This document shows positions 1-9,153 of a stretch of DNA of 64,000 bases, in pieces. How positions within the stretch are numbered: the stretch's first letter is position 1; each line of letters begins with the position of its first letter. The DNA is from an uncultured Acinetobacter sp. (GTDB lineage: Bacteria > Pseudomonadota > Gammaproteobacteria > Pseudomonadales > Moraxellaceae). A model generated the notes under the pieces. The model saw nothing but the letters and a program-made list of their open reading frames with translations. It did not search any database and was not told the DNA's origin. The stretch spans positions 496,001 through 560,000 of the forward strand of contig CAJYTY010000008.1 in the NCBI GenBank assembly GCA_913777945.1, read 5' to 3'. The position numbers were made by a program, and so were the translations under genes.

Positions 1-1
1 C

Positions 2-1090
2 ATTTTTGAACAGCTTGCCAATGGCGTAAACCATGTGATTGGTTATGCAGATTCAGGTAGCGCTTTCTTGTTCGGTGCCTTGGTCGGCGATCAGATGAAC
101 ACGGTATTTAATGGCGCAGGTTTTATCTTTGCGCTGAAAGTACTGCCAACCATTATTTTTGTTACTGCCCTGATTTCGATTTTGTATTATTTAAAAATCA
201 TGACGGTATTTATTAAAGTACTGGGTGGTTTATTTCAAAAAGCGCTGGGTATCAGTAAGGTTGAGTCCTTTGCTGCGGTGACGACCATCTTTATTGGTCA
301 AAACGAATTACCAGCCGCGTTGCGTCCATTTTTGTTACGTATGAATAAAAATGAACTGTTTACCGTCATGTGTAGTGGTATGGCTGCTGTTTCTGGTTCG
401 GTGTTGGTTGGCTATGCCGGATTAGGCGTACCCATGGAATACTTATTGGCGGCTTCGCTGATGGCGATTCCTGGCGGTATTCTGTTTGCACGTTTATTGA
501 GTCCAGCCACTGAGCCTTCAACTGTTGAAGTATCGGATCTTGAATTTGGCGAACAACGTCCATCCAATATCATTGAGGCCGCTGCGAATGGCGCCATGAT
601 GGGGCTTAAAATTGCAGCAGGTGTCGGAACCGTGATTATGGTTTTTGTTGGCCTGCTCAGTCTGGTGAACGGTATCTTCGGTTTCGTGGGTGGATGGTTT
701 GGCTATTCAGGCTTGAGTCTAGATGCCATTTTTGGTTATGTCCTTTCTCCTTTAGCTTATGTGATGGGCGTAGACTGGAATGAAGCGCAGTTAGCAGGTT
801 CTTTACTTGGGCAAAAGCTGGTCATCAATGAGTTTGTTGCTTACCTAAACTTAGCGCCGCATCTGGCAGATCAGACCATTTCGGCACATACCGCAGCCAT
901 TATTTCTTTTGGGTTGTGTGGTTTTGCCAACTTCAGCTCGATTGGTGTAGTACTTGGTGCTTTTGGTATGGTAGAACCAAAACTGACGCCCGTATTATCT
1001 AAGCTTGCCATCCGTGCGTTGTTGGCCGCGACTTTGTCAAACTTGATGAGCGCGACAATTGCCGGTATTTGTCTAGGCTTCGCGCTCTAA
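2..1090 (+). CDS. NupC/CNT-family nucleoside transporter, 5' truncated by the window edge
   Basis: Inner-membrane symporter of the concentrative nucleoside transporter family, expected to import nucleosides with a cation. The reading frame is already open at base 2, upstream of the first possible start (GTG at 35), so the N-terminus lies outside the window. Visible family signatures are GQNELPAALRPF in the middle and GQKLVINEFVAY further on, the latter being the substrate-site helix typical of CNT proteins, plus several long hydrophobic helices. A hairpin terminator follows at 1148. The oxygenase and nucleoside hydrolase downstream suggest a nucleoside-use neighbourhood. Family assignment is firm; the substrate is not known. 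Confidence 0.9.
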   Translation: MFEQLANGVNHVIGYADSGSAFLFGALVGDQMNTVFNGAGFIFALKVLPTIIFVTALISILYYLKIMTVFIKVLGGLFQKALGISKVESFAAVTTIFIGQNELPAALRPFLLRMNKNELFTVMCSGMAAVSGSVLVGYAGLGVPMEYLLAASLMAIPGGILFARLLSPATEPSTVEVSDLEFGEQRPSNIIEAAANGAMMGLKIAAGVGTVIMVFVGLLSLVNGIFGFVGGWFGYSGLSLDAIFGYVLSPLAYVMGVDWNEAQLAGSLLGQKLVINEFVAYLNLAPHLADQTISAHTAAIISFGLCGFANFSSIGVVLGAFGMVEPKLTPVLSKLAIRALLAATLSNLMSATIAGICLGFAL

Positions 1091-1147
1091 TTGCGTTGTC
1101 GCAGATAGTTTTAATGTATTCAGTTTTGACCAAATACTGACAAAAAT

Positions 1148-1183
1148 AGCCGTATTTCATTCTATAAATACGGCTTATTTTTT
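1148..1183 (+). terminator. Rho-independent terminator after the nucleoside transporter gene
   Basis: Nine-base perfect inverted repeat (AGCCGTATT / AATACGGCT) followed by a T-rich run. It lies between the transporter stop and the next gene, so the oxygenase is probably transcribed separately. Confidence 0.7.
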
Positions 1184-1214
1184 GCTTCCATAAACACAAT
1201 AACATGGAGTTCTT

Positions 1215-2066
1215 ATGCACATTGCAACCATTGATTATACGCATCCCGAAGCAGGGGCGGCATTTGCACAGTCGTTACGTGAAACTGGTTTTGCCGTGAT
1301 TATCAATCATCCGCTGGACTTGTCATTAATCCAGTCGATCTACACTGAGTGGCTGACATTTTTTAAATCTGAGTATAAAAACAATTACCGTGTTCGCCCC
1401 GAACAAAAAGGCGGATTTTTTCCAACCGACTTATCCGAAACAGCCAAAGGTGAAACGGTCAAAGATTTAAAAGAATTTTTTCATATTTTCCCTTCTGGTG
1501 TATTTCCTTCCGAATTATCAGCGCTGAGCTTAAATTATTATCAACAAGCATTCGGCTTGGCTAAACATCTTTTACAATGGATTCAGGAGTTTACACCCGA
1601 GCATATTCGCGCTGCCTATAGTGAGCCGTTACCCAGTATGATTGAGGGCGCGGAGGGTTTATTACGCGTATTACGTTATACACCTATAGCGACAGATCAA
1701 GATTATGTTCGTGCTGCTGCGCATGAAGATATTAATCTCATTACTATTTTGCCTGCTGCGACAGCACCGGGGCTTCAGGTAAAAAATGCAGCAGGTGAGT
1801 GGTACGATGTGCCTGTCGAGCCGAATTCACTGGTTATTAATATTGGCGATATGCTTCAAGAAGCGTCCCAGTTCTTTTACCCGTCGACCACCCATCGTGT
1901 GGTGAAATTCAAAGATCAAGATGCACAGCAAGAACGAATTTCGATGCCATTCTTTTTACAACCACGCGGTGATGTGGTGCTCTCGTCACGCTATACCGCC
2001 GGTGAATATCATGCAGAGCGAATGCGCGAACTCAAAGTAATCCAAGATGGCAAAATTTTGCTATAA
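1215..2066 (+). CDS. 2-oxoglutarate/Fe(II)-dependent oxygenase (isopenicillin N synthase-like family)
   Basis: A 283-residue soluble protein of the IPNS/2OG-Fe(II) dioxygenase superfamily. The iron-binding triad is visible as H170-x-D172 (in AAAHEDINL) and H227 (in STTHRVV), and the 2-oxoglutarate-binding R241-x-S243 appears in RISMPFF. The ATG is preceded by GGAG at good spacing. It sits between a nucleoside transporter and a nucleoside hydrolase, which hints at oxidation of a nucleoside or nucleobase, but that is only inferred from context. The superfamily is clear; the substrate is unknown. Confidence 0.85.
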   Translation: MHIATIDYTHPEAGAAFAQSLRETGFAVIINHPLDLSLIQSIYTEWLTFFKSEYKNNYRVRPEQKGGFFPTDLSETAKGETVKDLKEFFHIFPSGVFPSELSALSLNYYQQAFGLAKHLLQWIQEFTPEHIRAAYSEPLPSMIEGAEGLLRVLRYTPIATDQDYVRAAAHEDINLITILPAATAPGLQVKNAAGEWYDVPVEPNSLVINIGDMLQEASQFFYPSTTHRVVKFKDQDAQQERISMPFFLQPRGDVVLSSRYTAGEYHAERMRELKVIQDGKILL

Positions 2067-2140
2067 CGTTTAGATCGATTTATATATTGCGTTTAGGCTT
2101 GAGCACGAGTTCAGGCTGTTTTTAAAAAAAAGGTAGTGGA

Positions 2141-3088
2141 ATGACTAATACACCTCGTCAAATTATTATTGATACAGATCCAGGGCAAGACGATGCAGTT
2201 GCGATCTTACTGGCGCTGGCCAGCCCGGAACTTGATGTTTTGGCAATTACGACAGTTGCTGGAAATGTACCTTTAAGTTTGACCAGCGTAAATGCCAGAA
2301 AAGTGTGTGAATTGGCTGGTCGTCCAGACATTCCTGTATTTGCAGGATGTGATCGTCCGCTCAAACGTCCATTAATTACTGCAGAAAATGTGCATGGCAA
2401 AACGGGTTTAGATGGAATTGAATTACCTGAACCGAAAATGCCGCTTCGTCCTGAGCATTCAGTCGACTTTCTAATTGAAACCTTTCGCCGTGCACCAGAA
2501 AAATCGATTACGATTTGCTCGTTAGGCCCAATGACCAACACGGCTCAGGCACTGCTCAAAGCCCCTGATATCGCCACGCGTATTGAGCGCATTGTCCTCA
2601 TGGGTGGTGGTTTCTTTGAAGGCGGAAATATTACACCATCAGCTGAATTTAATATGTTTGTCGATCCTGATGCAGCAAAAGTTGTGTTTGCAGCGGGCAT
2701 TCCACTTACCGTCATTCCATTAGATGTGACTCATCAGGCATTAACCTCAAAAGAGTGGGTGGATGGTCTGCGTAAAATGAACAATAAGGTTGGACCGGCT
2801 GTTGCAGCATGGACTGACTTCTTTGAGCGTTACGATATGGAAAAATATGGCTCGGAAGGTGCGCCATTACATGATCCATGTGTGATTGGCTACATGATTA
2901 ATCCAGCGTTATTTACAGGCCGTTGGATTAACGTTGAAATTGAAACAGATAGCCCGCTGACTGTGGGTGCAACGGTTGCCGATTGGTGGAATGTGACTGG
3001 GCGTAAGGCCAATGCCGAGTTTTTACGTAGCATTGACCGAGATGCCTTCTTTCAATTACTGTCAGAGCGACTGGCGACTTACGCGTAA
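2141..3088 (+). CDS. Inosine-uridine-preferring nucleoside hydrolase
   Basis: A 315-residue enzyme that cleaves the N-glycosidic bond of ribonucleosides to give base and ribose. The calcium-binding signature DTDPGQDDA is at residues 11-19 and the C-terminal catalytic-region histidine is H244 in APLHDPC. Length fits the RihA/B/C family. The start has AAGGTAGTGG upstream. It follows the oxygenase on the same strand and lies near a nucleoside transporter, consistent with nucleoside salvage. Which Rih subtype it is cannot be told from motifs alone, so no symbol is given. Confidence 0.93.
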   Translation: MTNTPRQIIIDTDPGQDDAVAILLALASPELDVLAITTVAGNVPLSLTSVNARKVCELAGRPDIPVFAGCDRPLKRPLITAENVHGKTGLDGIELPEPKMPLRPEHSVDFLIETFRRAPEKSITICSLGPMTNTAQALLKAPDIATRIERIVLMGGGFFEGGNITPSAEFNMFVDPDAAKVVFAAGIPLTVIPLDVTHQALTSKEWVDGLRKMNNKVGPAVAAWTDFFERYDMEKYGSEGAPLHDPCVIGYMINPALFTGRWINVEIETDSPLTVGATVADWWNVTGRKANAEFLRSIDRDAFFQLLSERLATYA

Positions 3089-3111
3089 TTGAAGTTGTAT
3101 CAGTTATGATT

Positions 3112-3143
3112 AAACCCGATCAGTGTACTGCTCGGGTTTTTTT
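3112..3143. terminator. Bidirectional hairpin between the convergent nucleoside hydrolase and MFS genes
   Basis: AAACCCGA / TCGGGTTT stem with a T-run on the plus side. It overlaps the last codons of the MFS gene, so its terminator role mainly concerns the plus-strand nucleoside hydrolase gene. Confidence 0.6.
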
Positions 3144-4325
3144 CTCGACTGCAAAGGCAATCAATAAAATAATCAGCCCACCTAGGCTGAGTACAAATCC
3201 TACCCAGATAGGTGCAATCCAGCCCATATTATGGCTCAATACCCAACCACCCAAATAGGCACCTAGTGCATTGGCTATATTGAAGGCAGAGTGATTCAGC
3301 GATGCTGCCAAGCCTTGTGCATCTCCGGCTACATCCATCAGGCGCATTTGTAATCCACCACCTAAGCCCATCACCGTAATACCAATCATAAACAAGCCAG
3401 CAATGGCGGTGTATACGTTGTGCATCATGAAGCTGGCAGCAATAAAAGCCAGTGACGCACTGATGAGAACGCCAATAATGGTTTTATTGAGATTTTTATC
3501 AGCCAGCCAACCTGCCACCAAACCGCCAATCACCATACCGATGCCCCAGATTGCCAAGGCAATCGGCACAATCTGAATACTGACTTTGGTATATTCAGTC
3601 AAAATTGGCGATACATAGCTATATACCGAAAACATGCCGCCAAAGCCAATTGCACCAACTGCAAGGGTCAGCCACATGTTGATATTTTTTAAACCGGATA
3701 GCTCACTTCGTATACTGGCCGTGCTACGGACTTGTATTTGAGGTACAAAAACTGCAACAGACACTAAGGTAACAAGGGCAATGAGGGCTGAAAATTCAAA
3801 TCCTGAGCGCCAGCCAAACTGCTGGCCTACCCAAGTTGCCAGCGGTACGCCAAGTACGGTTGCAACGGTTAAGCCCATCATCATTTGCGCCACTGCAGAT
3901 GCACGACGATTTGGCCCTGCCAGTTCTGCCGCCACTAAAGCGCCCACACCAAAGTAGGCGCCGTGCGGAAAGCCTGCGATAAATCGCGAGACTAAAATCA
4001 TATCCGGTGTTTTTGCCAGTGCAGTCAGTGCATTTGCAATGCCGTAAAATAGCATCAGGCCAAGCAGTAAAGTTTTACGTGGTACACGTGCACCCAAAAT
4101 TGCAATGACTGGTGCACCAATTACCACACCAAGTGCGTAAGCACTAATAAAATGACCCGCTTGTGGCACAGTAATCTGTAGATCAGACGCTATTTCCTGT
4201 ATCAGACCCATCGCGACAAATTCAGTGGTTCCAATACAAAAACCCCCACTGGCTAAAGCGAGAATGACCCAGAATAATGAAAATTGTCGGGCTGATCGAA
4301 CAGAAGTGTTCGGTTTTAATGACAT
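3120..4325 (-). CDS. MFS transporter, DHA1 (AraJ/YdhP-like) efflux family
   Basis: A 401-residue polytopic inner-membrane protein with about 12 hydrophobic segments. The N-terminal helix carries the GTTEFVAMGL motif typical of DHA1 sugar/drug efflux proteins of the AraJ/YdhP group, and the loop after helix 2 has the motif A-like GARVPRKTLLLG. It is convergent with the nucleoside hydrolase gene and divergent from metR. Some relatives export purine nucleosides, which would suit the upstream neighbours, but no substrate can be read from the sequence. I see no strong Shine-Dalgarno before the ATG. Confidence 0.85.
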   Translation of the reverse strand: MSLKPNTSVRSARQFSLFWVILALASGGFCIGTTEFVAMGLIQEIASDLQITVPQAGHFISAYALGVVIGAPVIAILGARVPRKTLLLGLMLFYGIANALTALAKTPDMILVSRFIAGFPHGAYFGVGALVAAELAGPNRRASAVAQMMMGLTVATVLGVPLATWVGQQFGWRSGFEFSALIALVTLVSVAVFVPQIQVRSTASIRSELSGLKNINMWLTLAVGAIGFGGMFSVYSYVSPILTEYTKVSIQIVPIALAIWGIGMVIGGLVAGWLADKNLNKTIIGVLISASLAFIAASFMMHNVYTAIAGLFMIGITVMGLGGGLQMRLMDVAGDAQGLAASLNHSAFNIANALGAYLGGWVLSHNMGWIAPIWVGFVLSLGGLIILLIAFAVEKKTRAVH

Positions 4326-4748
4326 AATAAAAAGACAAAATGGGAGAAAAAACAGTGAAAATTATAATGGAAAAAGAACATAAAAGCGAAGCGAACTCGG
4401 GCAAGAGGCTAGTGCGAATATCAACTTAAATTTAAGCATGATGTGTTTGATTGACTTTATTGTGCGTGCAAATACGCTTGCTGAATTGAGGTCGGTTCAA
4501 GCCATCCATGATAAGATGAGTATTATTCATAATTCGGTTTTTTTATTGCCTTCGCGTTGTTCGATTTTGTTGCATTAAATAATGCTGGATGTATAAATCA
4601 AAATACATTTAAAATTAGCTGTTTAGAATTAAAGAATCATCATGGGCTGTTTGTCATCCAAACGGTTTCATTTCGATGAGATGCTGAGTCGGGAGCTAAC
4701 GTTCACAAGATGTTTTCCCTTACGGTTGGTCATATATAGGTTATTTTC
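4326..4748. other. Intergenic region between divergent MFS and metR genes
   Basis: A 423-base AT-rich divergent region. Apart from a candidate MetR-type site at 4517 I see no gene, RNA structure or repeat. It must hold the promoters of both flanking genes. Confidence 0.5.
4517..4529. promoter_or_regulatory. Candidate MetR-type operator
   Basis: TGAGTATTATTCA matches the MetR consensus TGAA-N5-TTCA at 7 of 8 defined positions. It lies about 220 bases before the metR start in the divergent region, so could serve autoregulation. A match this good is not rare in 400 bases, so confidence is low. Confidence 0.3.
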
Positions 4749-5669
4749 ATGCTCGAAATTCGACATCTTAAAACTTTGTTAGCACTACGTGAGCATGGAT
4801 CATTGGTTGCTGCTGCAAATGATTTATGTTTGACACCATCTGCTATTTCTCATCAATTAAAAGAACTCGATCATTGGTATGGGGTCGAGGTGGTTAATCG
4901 GCGCAGTCGTCCAGTCACTTTTTCAAATGTTGGGCAGCGTTTGCTGAAACTTGCAGATGATATTCTGCCGCAAATTCAGATTGCACAAAGTGATATCACC
5001 CGTATTGTGCATGGACAAACCGGTCGGATTATTTTTTCTTCTGAGTGTCATAGTTGTTTTGATTGGTTGATGCCATTATTGAATCAGTATCGCCAGCAGT
5101 ATCCTGATGTTGATCTGGATTTTGCCTCGGGCTTTGAAGCCAACCCACATGAGCTATTGCAAAATGCCGAATTTGATTTGCTCATTACCGCAGATCCGAT
5201 TGCTCTCAAAGGGGTTGAGTATTTTCCTATTTTTGAATATGAGTCACGTTTGGTCTTGTCAAATACACACCATCTGGTGCGTGCTGAAAAAGTCACTGTG
5301 CAGGATTTAGCAGAGGAAACACTGATTACCTATCCGGTCGATAAGCATCGACTTGACATCATGGCGCATCTGTTTCTGCCTGCAAATATTCAACCTAAAG
5401 AAATCCGTACCACCGATCTGACTCAAATGCTGATTCAGTTGGTTGCAAGTGGTCGGGGTATTTCGGCACTACCAGACTGGGTGGTGAATGAATACGAGCA
5501 AAAGGGCTGGGTGACGAGTCGACGTCTGGAGTGTGTGGCAGAGCAAGGGTTGCGCCGTACCTTGTATGCAGGCTTTAGAACTGAGGAAAAAGAAAAAAGT
5601 TATTTTGAAGGGTTTTTAAAGCAGTTAGCTAAATTTTCGCAAAAACGCACCAATTATTATGCTGCCTAA
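4749..5669 (+). CDS. metR: MetR-like LysR-family transcriptional regulator
   Basis: A 306-residue LysR-type regulator. An N-terminal winged helix-turn-helix covers roughly residues 1-60 (AANDLCLTPSAISHQLKELD), followed by a co-inducer domain. The SECHSCFDWLMPLL segment and the GRGISALPDWVV segment in the effector domain are characteristic of MetR, which uses homocysteine as co-activator for methionine synthesis genes. metE is not adjacent here, so regulation would be in trans. The family call is certain and the MetR assignment is likely. Confidence 0.87.
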   Translation: MLEIRHLKTLLALREHGSLVAAANDLCLTPSAISHQLKELDHWYGVEVVNRRSRPVTFSNVGQRLLKLADDILPQIQIAQSDITRIVHGQTGRIIFSSECHSCFDWLMPLLNQYRQQYPDVDLDFASGFEANPHELLQNAEFDLLITADPIALKGVEYFPIFEYESRLVLSNTHHLVRAEKVTVQDLAEETLITYPVDKHRLDIMAHLFLPANIQPKEIRTTDLTQMLIQLVASGRGISALPDWVVNEYEQKGWVTSRRLECVAEQGLRRTLYAGFRTEEKEKSYFEGFLKQLAKFSQKRTNYYAA

Positions 5670-5697
5670 ATACTCAAGTGCTAGATAGAATTTATTG

Positions 5698-5733
5698 AAT
5701 CATCATGGATTTTTGTATAAGGCCATGATGATT
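5698..5733. terminator. Hairpin between convergent metR and DUF441 genes
   Basis: Eleven-base perfect inverted repeat AATCATCATGG / CCATGATGATT. The T-tract is weak on both sides, so it may be a terminator or just a structural 3' end. Confidence 0.4.
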
Positions 5734-5782
5734 TAATATGTTATATAGATGTATTTGCAGTAAGTTTTACTGCCAAGCCTTA

Positions 5783-6244
5783 TTAATTCCACAACACTAA
5801 TGAGAGTAATCCTGCCGCAATCAGTGGCCCCACCGGAACGCCTCTTAGCAGCGCTACACCTGCAATGGTACCAATTAATAACCCTGCAATAATATCGGGC
5901 TGGCTACTCATGAGCTTGACGCCTCGACCGCCTAGCCATGCCACCAGTAAGCCGACGCCGATGGCGAGCAAAGATTTATAGCTAAAAAAGGACTTTAAAA
6001 TACTTTCGCCACTGAGCTGACCGCTTGCAATTGGAGTCAGTACACCAATGGTCAAAATAATAATGCCAATGTTTAATCCATGTTGCTGTAAATAGGGGAA
6101 GAAAGTATTAAGCGGAGTGAGTTTAAATAAAATTAAAACGCCTACAGCAATGGTCACAGCTGTATTTTGGCTAAAAATTCCACAGGCTAGCAATACCAGT
6201 AATACAATTAAATTGACATCAAGCTGAGACAACATCATCAACAT
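5783..6244 (-). CDS. DUF441 (YeaL) family integral membrane protein
   Basis: A 153-residue, strongly hydrophobic protein with about four or five membrane helices. The early [20 protein letters not shown] region and the Gly-rich [10 protein letters not shown] and [21 protein letters not shown] segments match the DUF441/YeaL family, whose function is unknown. The annotated ATG could be replaced by an ATG two or three codons inside. It is convergent with metR and there is no sign of an operon partner. Confidence 0.85.
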   Translation of the reverse strand: MLMMLSQLDVNLIVLLVLLACGIFSQNTAVTIAVGVLILFKLTPLNTFFPYLQQHGLNIGIIILTIGVLTPIASGQLSGESILKSFFSYKSLLAIGVGLLVAWLGGRGVKLMSSQPDIIAGLLIGTIAGVALLRGVPVGPLIAAGLLSLVLWN

Positions 6245-6437
6245 CTTTTTATTTAAGCGGGAGCTATAGTGTAGCGCGCTTTGATCATAAGATAAAAATA
6301 AACGCTTGATTTAAAAAGCTGGTGTACTTAAAACAAACCTTAACGTCTGCATTTTGAGTGATAACCTCATTCAAGGCATTCACTTTTTTAGCTAATCCGT
6401 TAGACTATGCCGAAAATATATCAGGTAAATTTCGGCA

Positions 6438-7142
6438 ATGCTTCTAGAAAAAATGTTGCAATCACAAGGCTTCGGTTCACGTAAACATTGCCAGCAGCTA
6501 ATTAAAAATGGGCATGTGTCTATAGGAGAGGATACCGTTACCGATTTAAAGTTGCGCGTTCAGACCGAGCACTTGCAGTTCCGTGTATTTGGTGAATCGT
6601 ATATCTATCGTGAAAAGGTGTATATCGCGCTCAATAAACCACAAGGTTTTGAATGTTCGCATCAACCTCAGCATCATCAGAGTGTATTCAGTTTGCTGCC
6701 AGATATTCTGATCGATCGTGGAATAGCAGCAGTTGGACGACTCGATCAAGATACCACTGGACTACTGCTGTTGACCGATGACGGGCAATTTCTGCATGCC
6801 TTAACCCATCCTAAAAAACATGTCCCTAAGGTATATCATGTACACACGGCAGATCCGATTACTGAAGTTCAGCTGAGTCAGCTTGAGCAAGGGGTGGAAC
6901 TACGTAATGAAACAGGGCTTTTCGCTGCGACCGCGGTTCAACAGCTTGATGAATATCATTTAAGCTTGACGATTCATCAAGGGGTATATCATCAGGTCAA
7001 ACGCATGATCGCTGCGGTTGGAAATAAAGTTGAATCGCTGCACCGTCAGCAAATCGGGCAGTTGGTTTTACCTGAATTAGCACAAGGGGATTGGATCTAT
7101 TTGTCTGATGCACAGATTCATTTAGCCAGGCAGTCTACCTAA
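6438..7142 (+). CDS. rsuA: 16S rRNA pseudouridine(516) synthase
   Basis: A 234-residue RsuA/RluB/E/F-type pseudouridine synthase. An S4 RNA-binding domain fills about residues 1-45 (MLQSQGFGSRKHCQQLIKNG) and the catalytic aspartate is D103 in GRLDQDTTG. The length and S4 domain fit RsuA, which modifies U516 of 16S rRNA in E. coli. The last eight bases overlap the convergent acetyltransferase gene. The paralogues RluE and RluF are the main alternatives; RsuA is favoured by size and by the overall motif pattern. Confidence 0.85.
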   Translation: MLLEKMLQSQGFGSRKHCQQLIKNGHVSIGEDTVTDLKLRVQTEHLQFRVFGESYIYREKVYIALNKPQGFECSHQPQHHQSVFSLLPDILIDRGIAAVGRLDQDTTGLLLLTDDGQFLHALTHPKKHVPKVYHVHTADPITEVQLSQLEQGVELRNETGLFAATAVQQLDEYHLSLTIHQGVYHQVKRMIAAVGNKVESLHRQQIGQLVLPELAQGDWIYLSDAQIHLARQST

Positions 7143-7578
7143 GAAAACAGTGATAGGTTTGAAATTCCTGATCCAGCACAAAACCCATTTTTTGATATAA
7201 ACGCATTGATTCGATATTGTTTTTTTGGGTTTCCAACGAGATTCTGAGCGCATTTTCATGGCGTGCAAACAAAATGGCAGTATCGATGAGTTGCTTTGCA
7301 GAGCCTTGACGGCGATAAAGTGGCGTAACATACACATCATCTAAAATATAATAGGTCGAGCAGGCGACAGATGAAAAGCCCAAATAAAGCAGAATAAAAC
7401 CAGTAAAAACATCATTTTTGACATGAATAAAAATGACACTCTGTTTGTTTTCAAAGCGTTGTTTTAAAAAATCATAGGATTGCGTTAAGTTGGATGATGC
7501 GCCATAAAACTGACGGTATTCATCAAACAATACCGCGAGTTGATTTAAATCTTCTACAGTGGCTCGTCGAACGATCAT
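7135..7578 (-). CDS. GNAT-family N-acetyltransferase
   Basis: A 147-residue single-domain GNAT protein. The acetyl-CoA binding loop is visible as VTPLYRRQGSAKQLI near residues 88-102, and the C-terminal SMRLYQKMGF stretch is typical of small-molecule or protein acetyltransferases. Its substrate is unknown. It is convergent with rsuA (8-base overlap) and lies 93 bases downstream of a RelB/DinJ-like gene on the same strand. GNAT toxins do pair with ribbon-helix-helix antitoxins, but nothing in the protein marks it as a toxin. Confidence 0.88.
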   Translation of the reverse strand: MIVRRATVEDLNQLAVLFDEYRQFYGASSNLTQSYDFLKQRFENKQSVIFIHVKNDVFTGFILLYLGFSSVACSTYYILDDVYVTPLYRRQGSAKQLIDTAILFARHENALRISLETQKNNIESMRLYQKMGFVLDQEFQTYHCFLR

Positions 7579-7671
7579 GCGATTCTCCAGCTTTATTATT
7601 ATGTGTCATAGAGAAGAAGCATAACCAAAATCAAATACGAAGAACGTTAAAACTTGTTTAAAACTGCAACA

Positions 7672-8013
7672 TTATGGCGCTTGATCACTCTCACCGAGTA
7701 AGGCATTAAGCTCATCAAAAAGTGCTTCATGATCATCCATATGATCATCCATGAGTAGATCGCTATCGGCTTGATCATTTTCACGTGGCGTAACAGCGGC
7801 AGATTGCGACTTGATTTTACGCAATTTGAGGAGCTGCTCCATATCGATGTTTTGATTTTCAATTGCAAAGGGGATGGATTTGGTTAAAACCACCTGCTTA
7901 AAAAAAAGACGCACGGCTTGTGCCGGTGTAATCCCCAATTGTTTGAAAACAGCAAAGGCCTGCTTCTTTTCGTGTGAATCAAGTCGAACCTGATAAACTT
8001 CTGTTTTTCGCAT
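7672..8013 (-). CDS. RelB/DinJ-family antitoxin-like protein, no recognisable toxin beside it
   Basis: A 113-residue protein whose first 45 residues form a RelB/DinJ ribbon-helix-helix DNA-binding domain (YQVRLDSHEKKQAFAVFKQLG, then TPAQAVRLFFKQVV). The remaining acidic tail is rich in Asp and Glu and ends DELNALLGESDQAP, longer than the usual DinJ tail. No RelE, YafQ or MazF-like ORF is adjacent. The downstream gene on the same strand is a GNAT acetyltransferase after a 93-base gap. It may be an orphan antitoxin acting as a plain regulator. Confidence 0.8.
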   Translation of the reverse strand: MRKTEVYQVRLDSHEKKQAFAVFKQLGITPAQAVRLFFKQVVLTKSIPFAIENQNIDMEQLLKLRKIKSQSAAVTPRENDQADSDLLMDDHMDDHEALFDELNALLGESDQAP

Positions 8014-8087
8014 GAATAAAAACCAAACGATTTTTTAATTTTTAATGGCTTATTCTAAAGCAAGAATTTGTAATTTCAATCTTAAAA

Positions 8088-9041
8088 CTAAAAAATAGCG
8101 TGGTTGTCATTACGATCAAATGACAAAGAAAGTGACTGTCTTGAGCAAAAGTACATTTCAGTTTGTGTAATGGGGTCGACAAACTGTAATTCTTTTGCCA
8201 AAAGCTGTAAGGGGTTGGAAAAGTCATCGTCGGCTTTGTGTGCCAAAAATGGATAAAGCGGATCGTTCTGGATAGCAAGCCCCAAGTGAGCCAAATGCAC
8301 ACGAAGTTGATGCTGTTTTCCGGTTTTGGGGCTTAAACGATATTTTGCCCAATGATTTGAATACTCTAGGCATTCAATCCAGGTTTCACTATTCGGCTCG
8401 GCGTCTGGATTGACTTTCATGGTGTAAAACGGCTCACCTTTGCTCATGTTGAGTCGAACTGTGCGAGGAAACTGAAGCGTGTGATGATAAGGAGCGATGG
8501 CGTGATAGGTTTTTTGCACATCGCGCGCTGCAAATAAAGATTGATACACACCGCGGGATTCAGGTTTTTTACAAAACATCACCACACCCGCCGTTTCACG
8601 ATCAAGACGATGGATTGGAGTTAGATCAGGAGTTTGGCCACTTTGTTTTAAGCGAACCAGCAGTGTTTCTTGTACATACTTGCCGGTGGGTGTCATGGTT
8701 AAAAAATGTGGTTTATCGACCACCAGTAGATGTTCATTTTCAAATAAAATCTCATGCTGAAATGGCACTGCAACTTCATGCGATAAAAAACGATAATAAA
8801 AAATATGCTGGTTGGATAAATAGGGGCTAGCTACACTCAGCGTTTGGCCTTGAGCATCGATAATTAGTCCATCATCGAAGCGCTGTTGCCATTCTGAGGC
8901 TAATATATGAGGAAAATGCGCACACAGGTAAGCAAAAGTTGTTTCAGGTGGTTTGCCATGCATGCTGGGTAAAAATACTTTGCTGGCACTTACGCCTTGA
9001 CGAGTAGGAGGGATAAATTCGTGTGCGGTCATGTTGGCCAT
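8088..9041 (-). CDS. RluA-family pseudouridine synthase
   Basis: A 317-residue RluA-type enzyme that isomerises uridine in rRNA or tRNA. The catalytic aspartate is D147 in PIHRLDRETAGV. The FENEHLLVVDKPHFLTMTP region and KTGKQHQLRVHLAHLG are the other conserved RluA motifs. The N-terminal segment lacks a clear S4 domain, so it is an RluA/RluC/RluD relative of unassigned target. It is transcribed away from tsaE. Confidence 0.87.
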   Translation of the reverse strand: MANMTAHEFIPPTRQGVSASKVFLPSMHGKPPETTFAYLCAHFPHILASEWQQRFDDGLIIDAQGQTLSVASPYLSNQHIFYYRFLSHEVAVPFQHEILFENEHLLVVDKPHFLTMTPTGKYVQETLLVRLKQSGQTPDLTPIHRLDRETAGVVMFCKKPESRGVYQSLFAARDVQKTYHAIAPYHHTLQFPRTVRLNMSKGEPFYTMKVNPDAEPNSETWIECLEYSNHWAKYRLSPKTGKQHQLRVHLAHLGLAIQNDPLYPFLAHKADDDFSNPLQLLAKELQFVDPITQTEMYFCSRQSLSLSFDRNDNHAIF

Positions 9042-9153
9042 TTTGGAGATATCGCTAGAGAGTCAGGCTGTTTGAAAAGCAAGCAGCTTTTTACTTGATC
9101 ATAGGCTTTTAAACATTCAGGATGGTATTATACACAGTCCGATTGAATCATGT

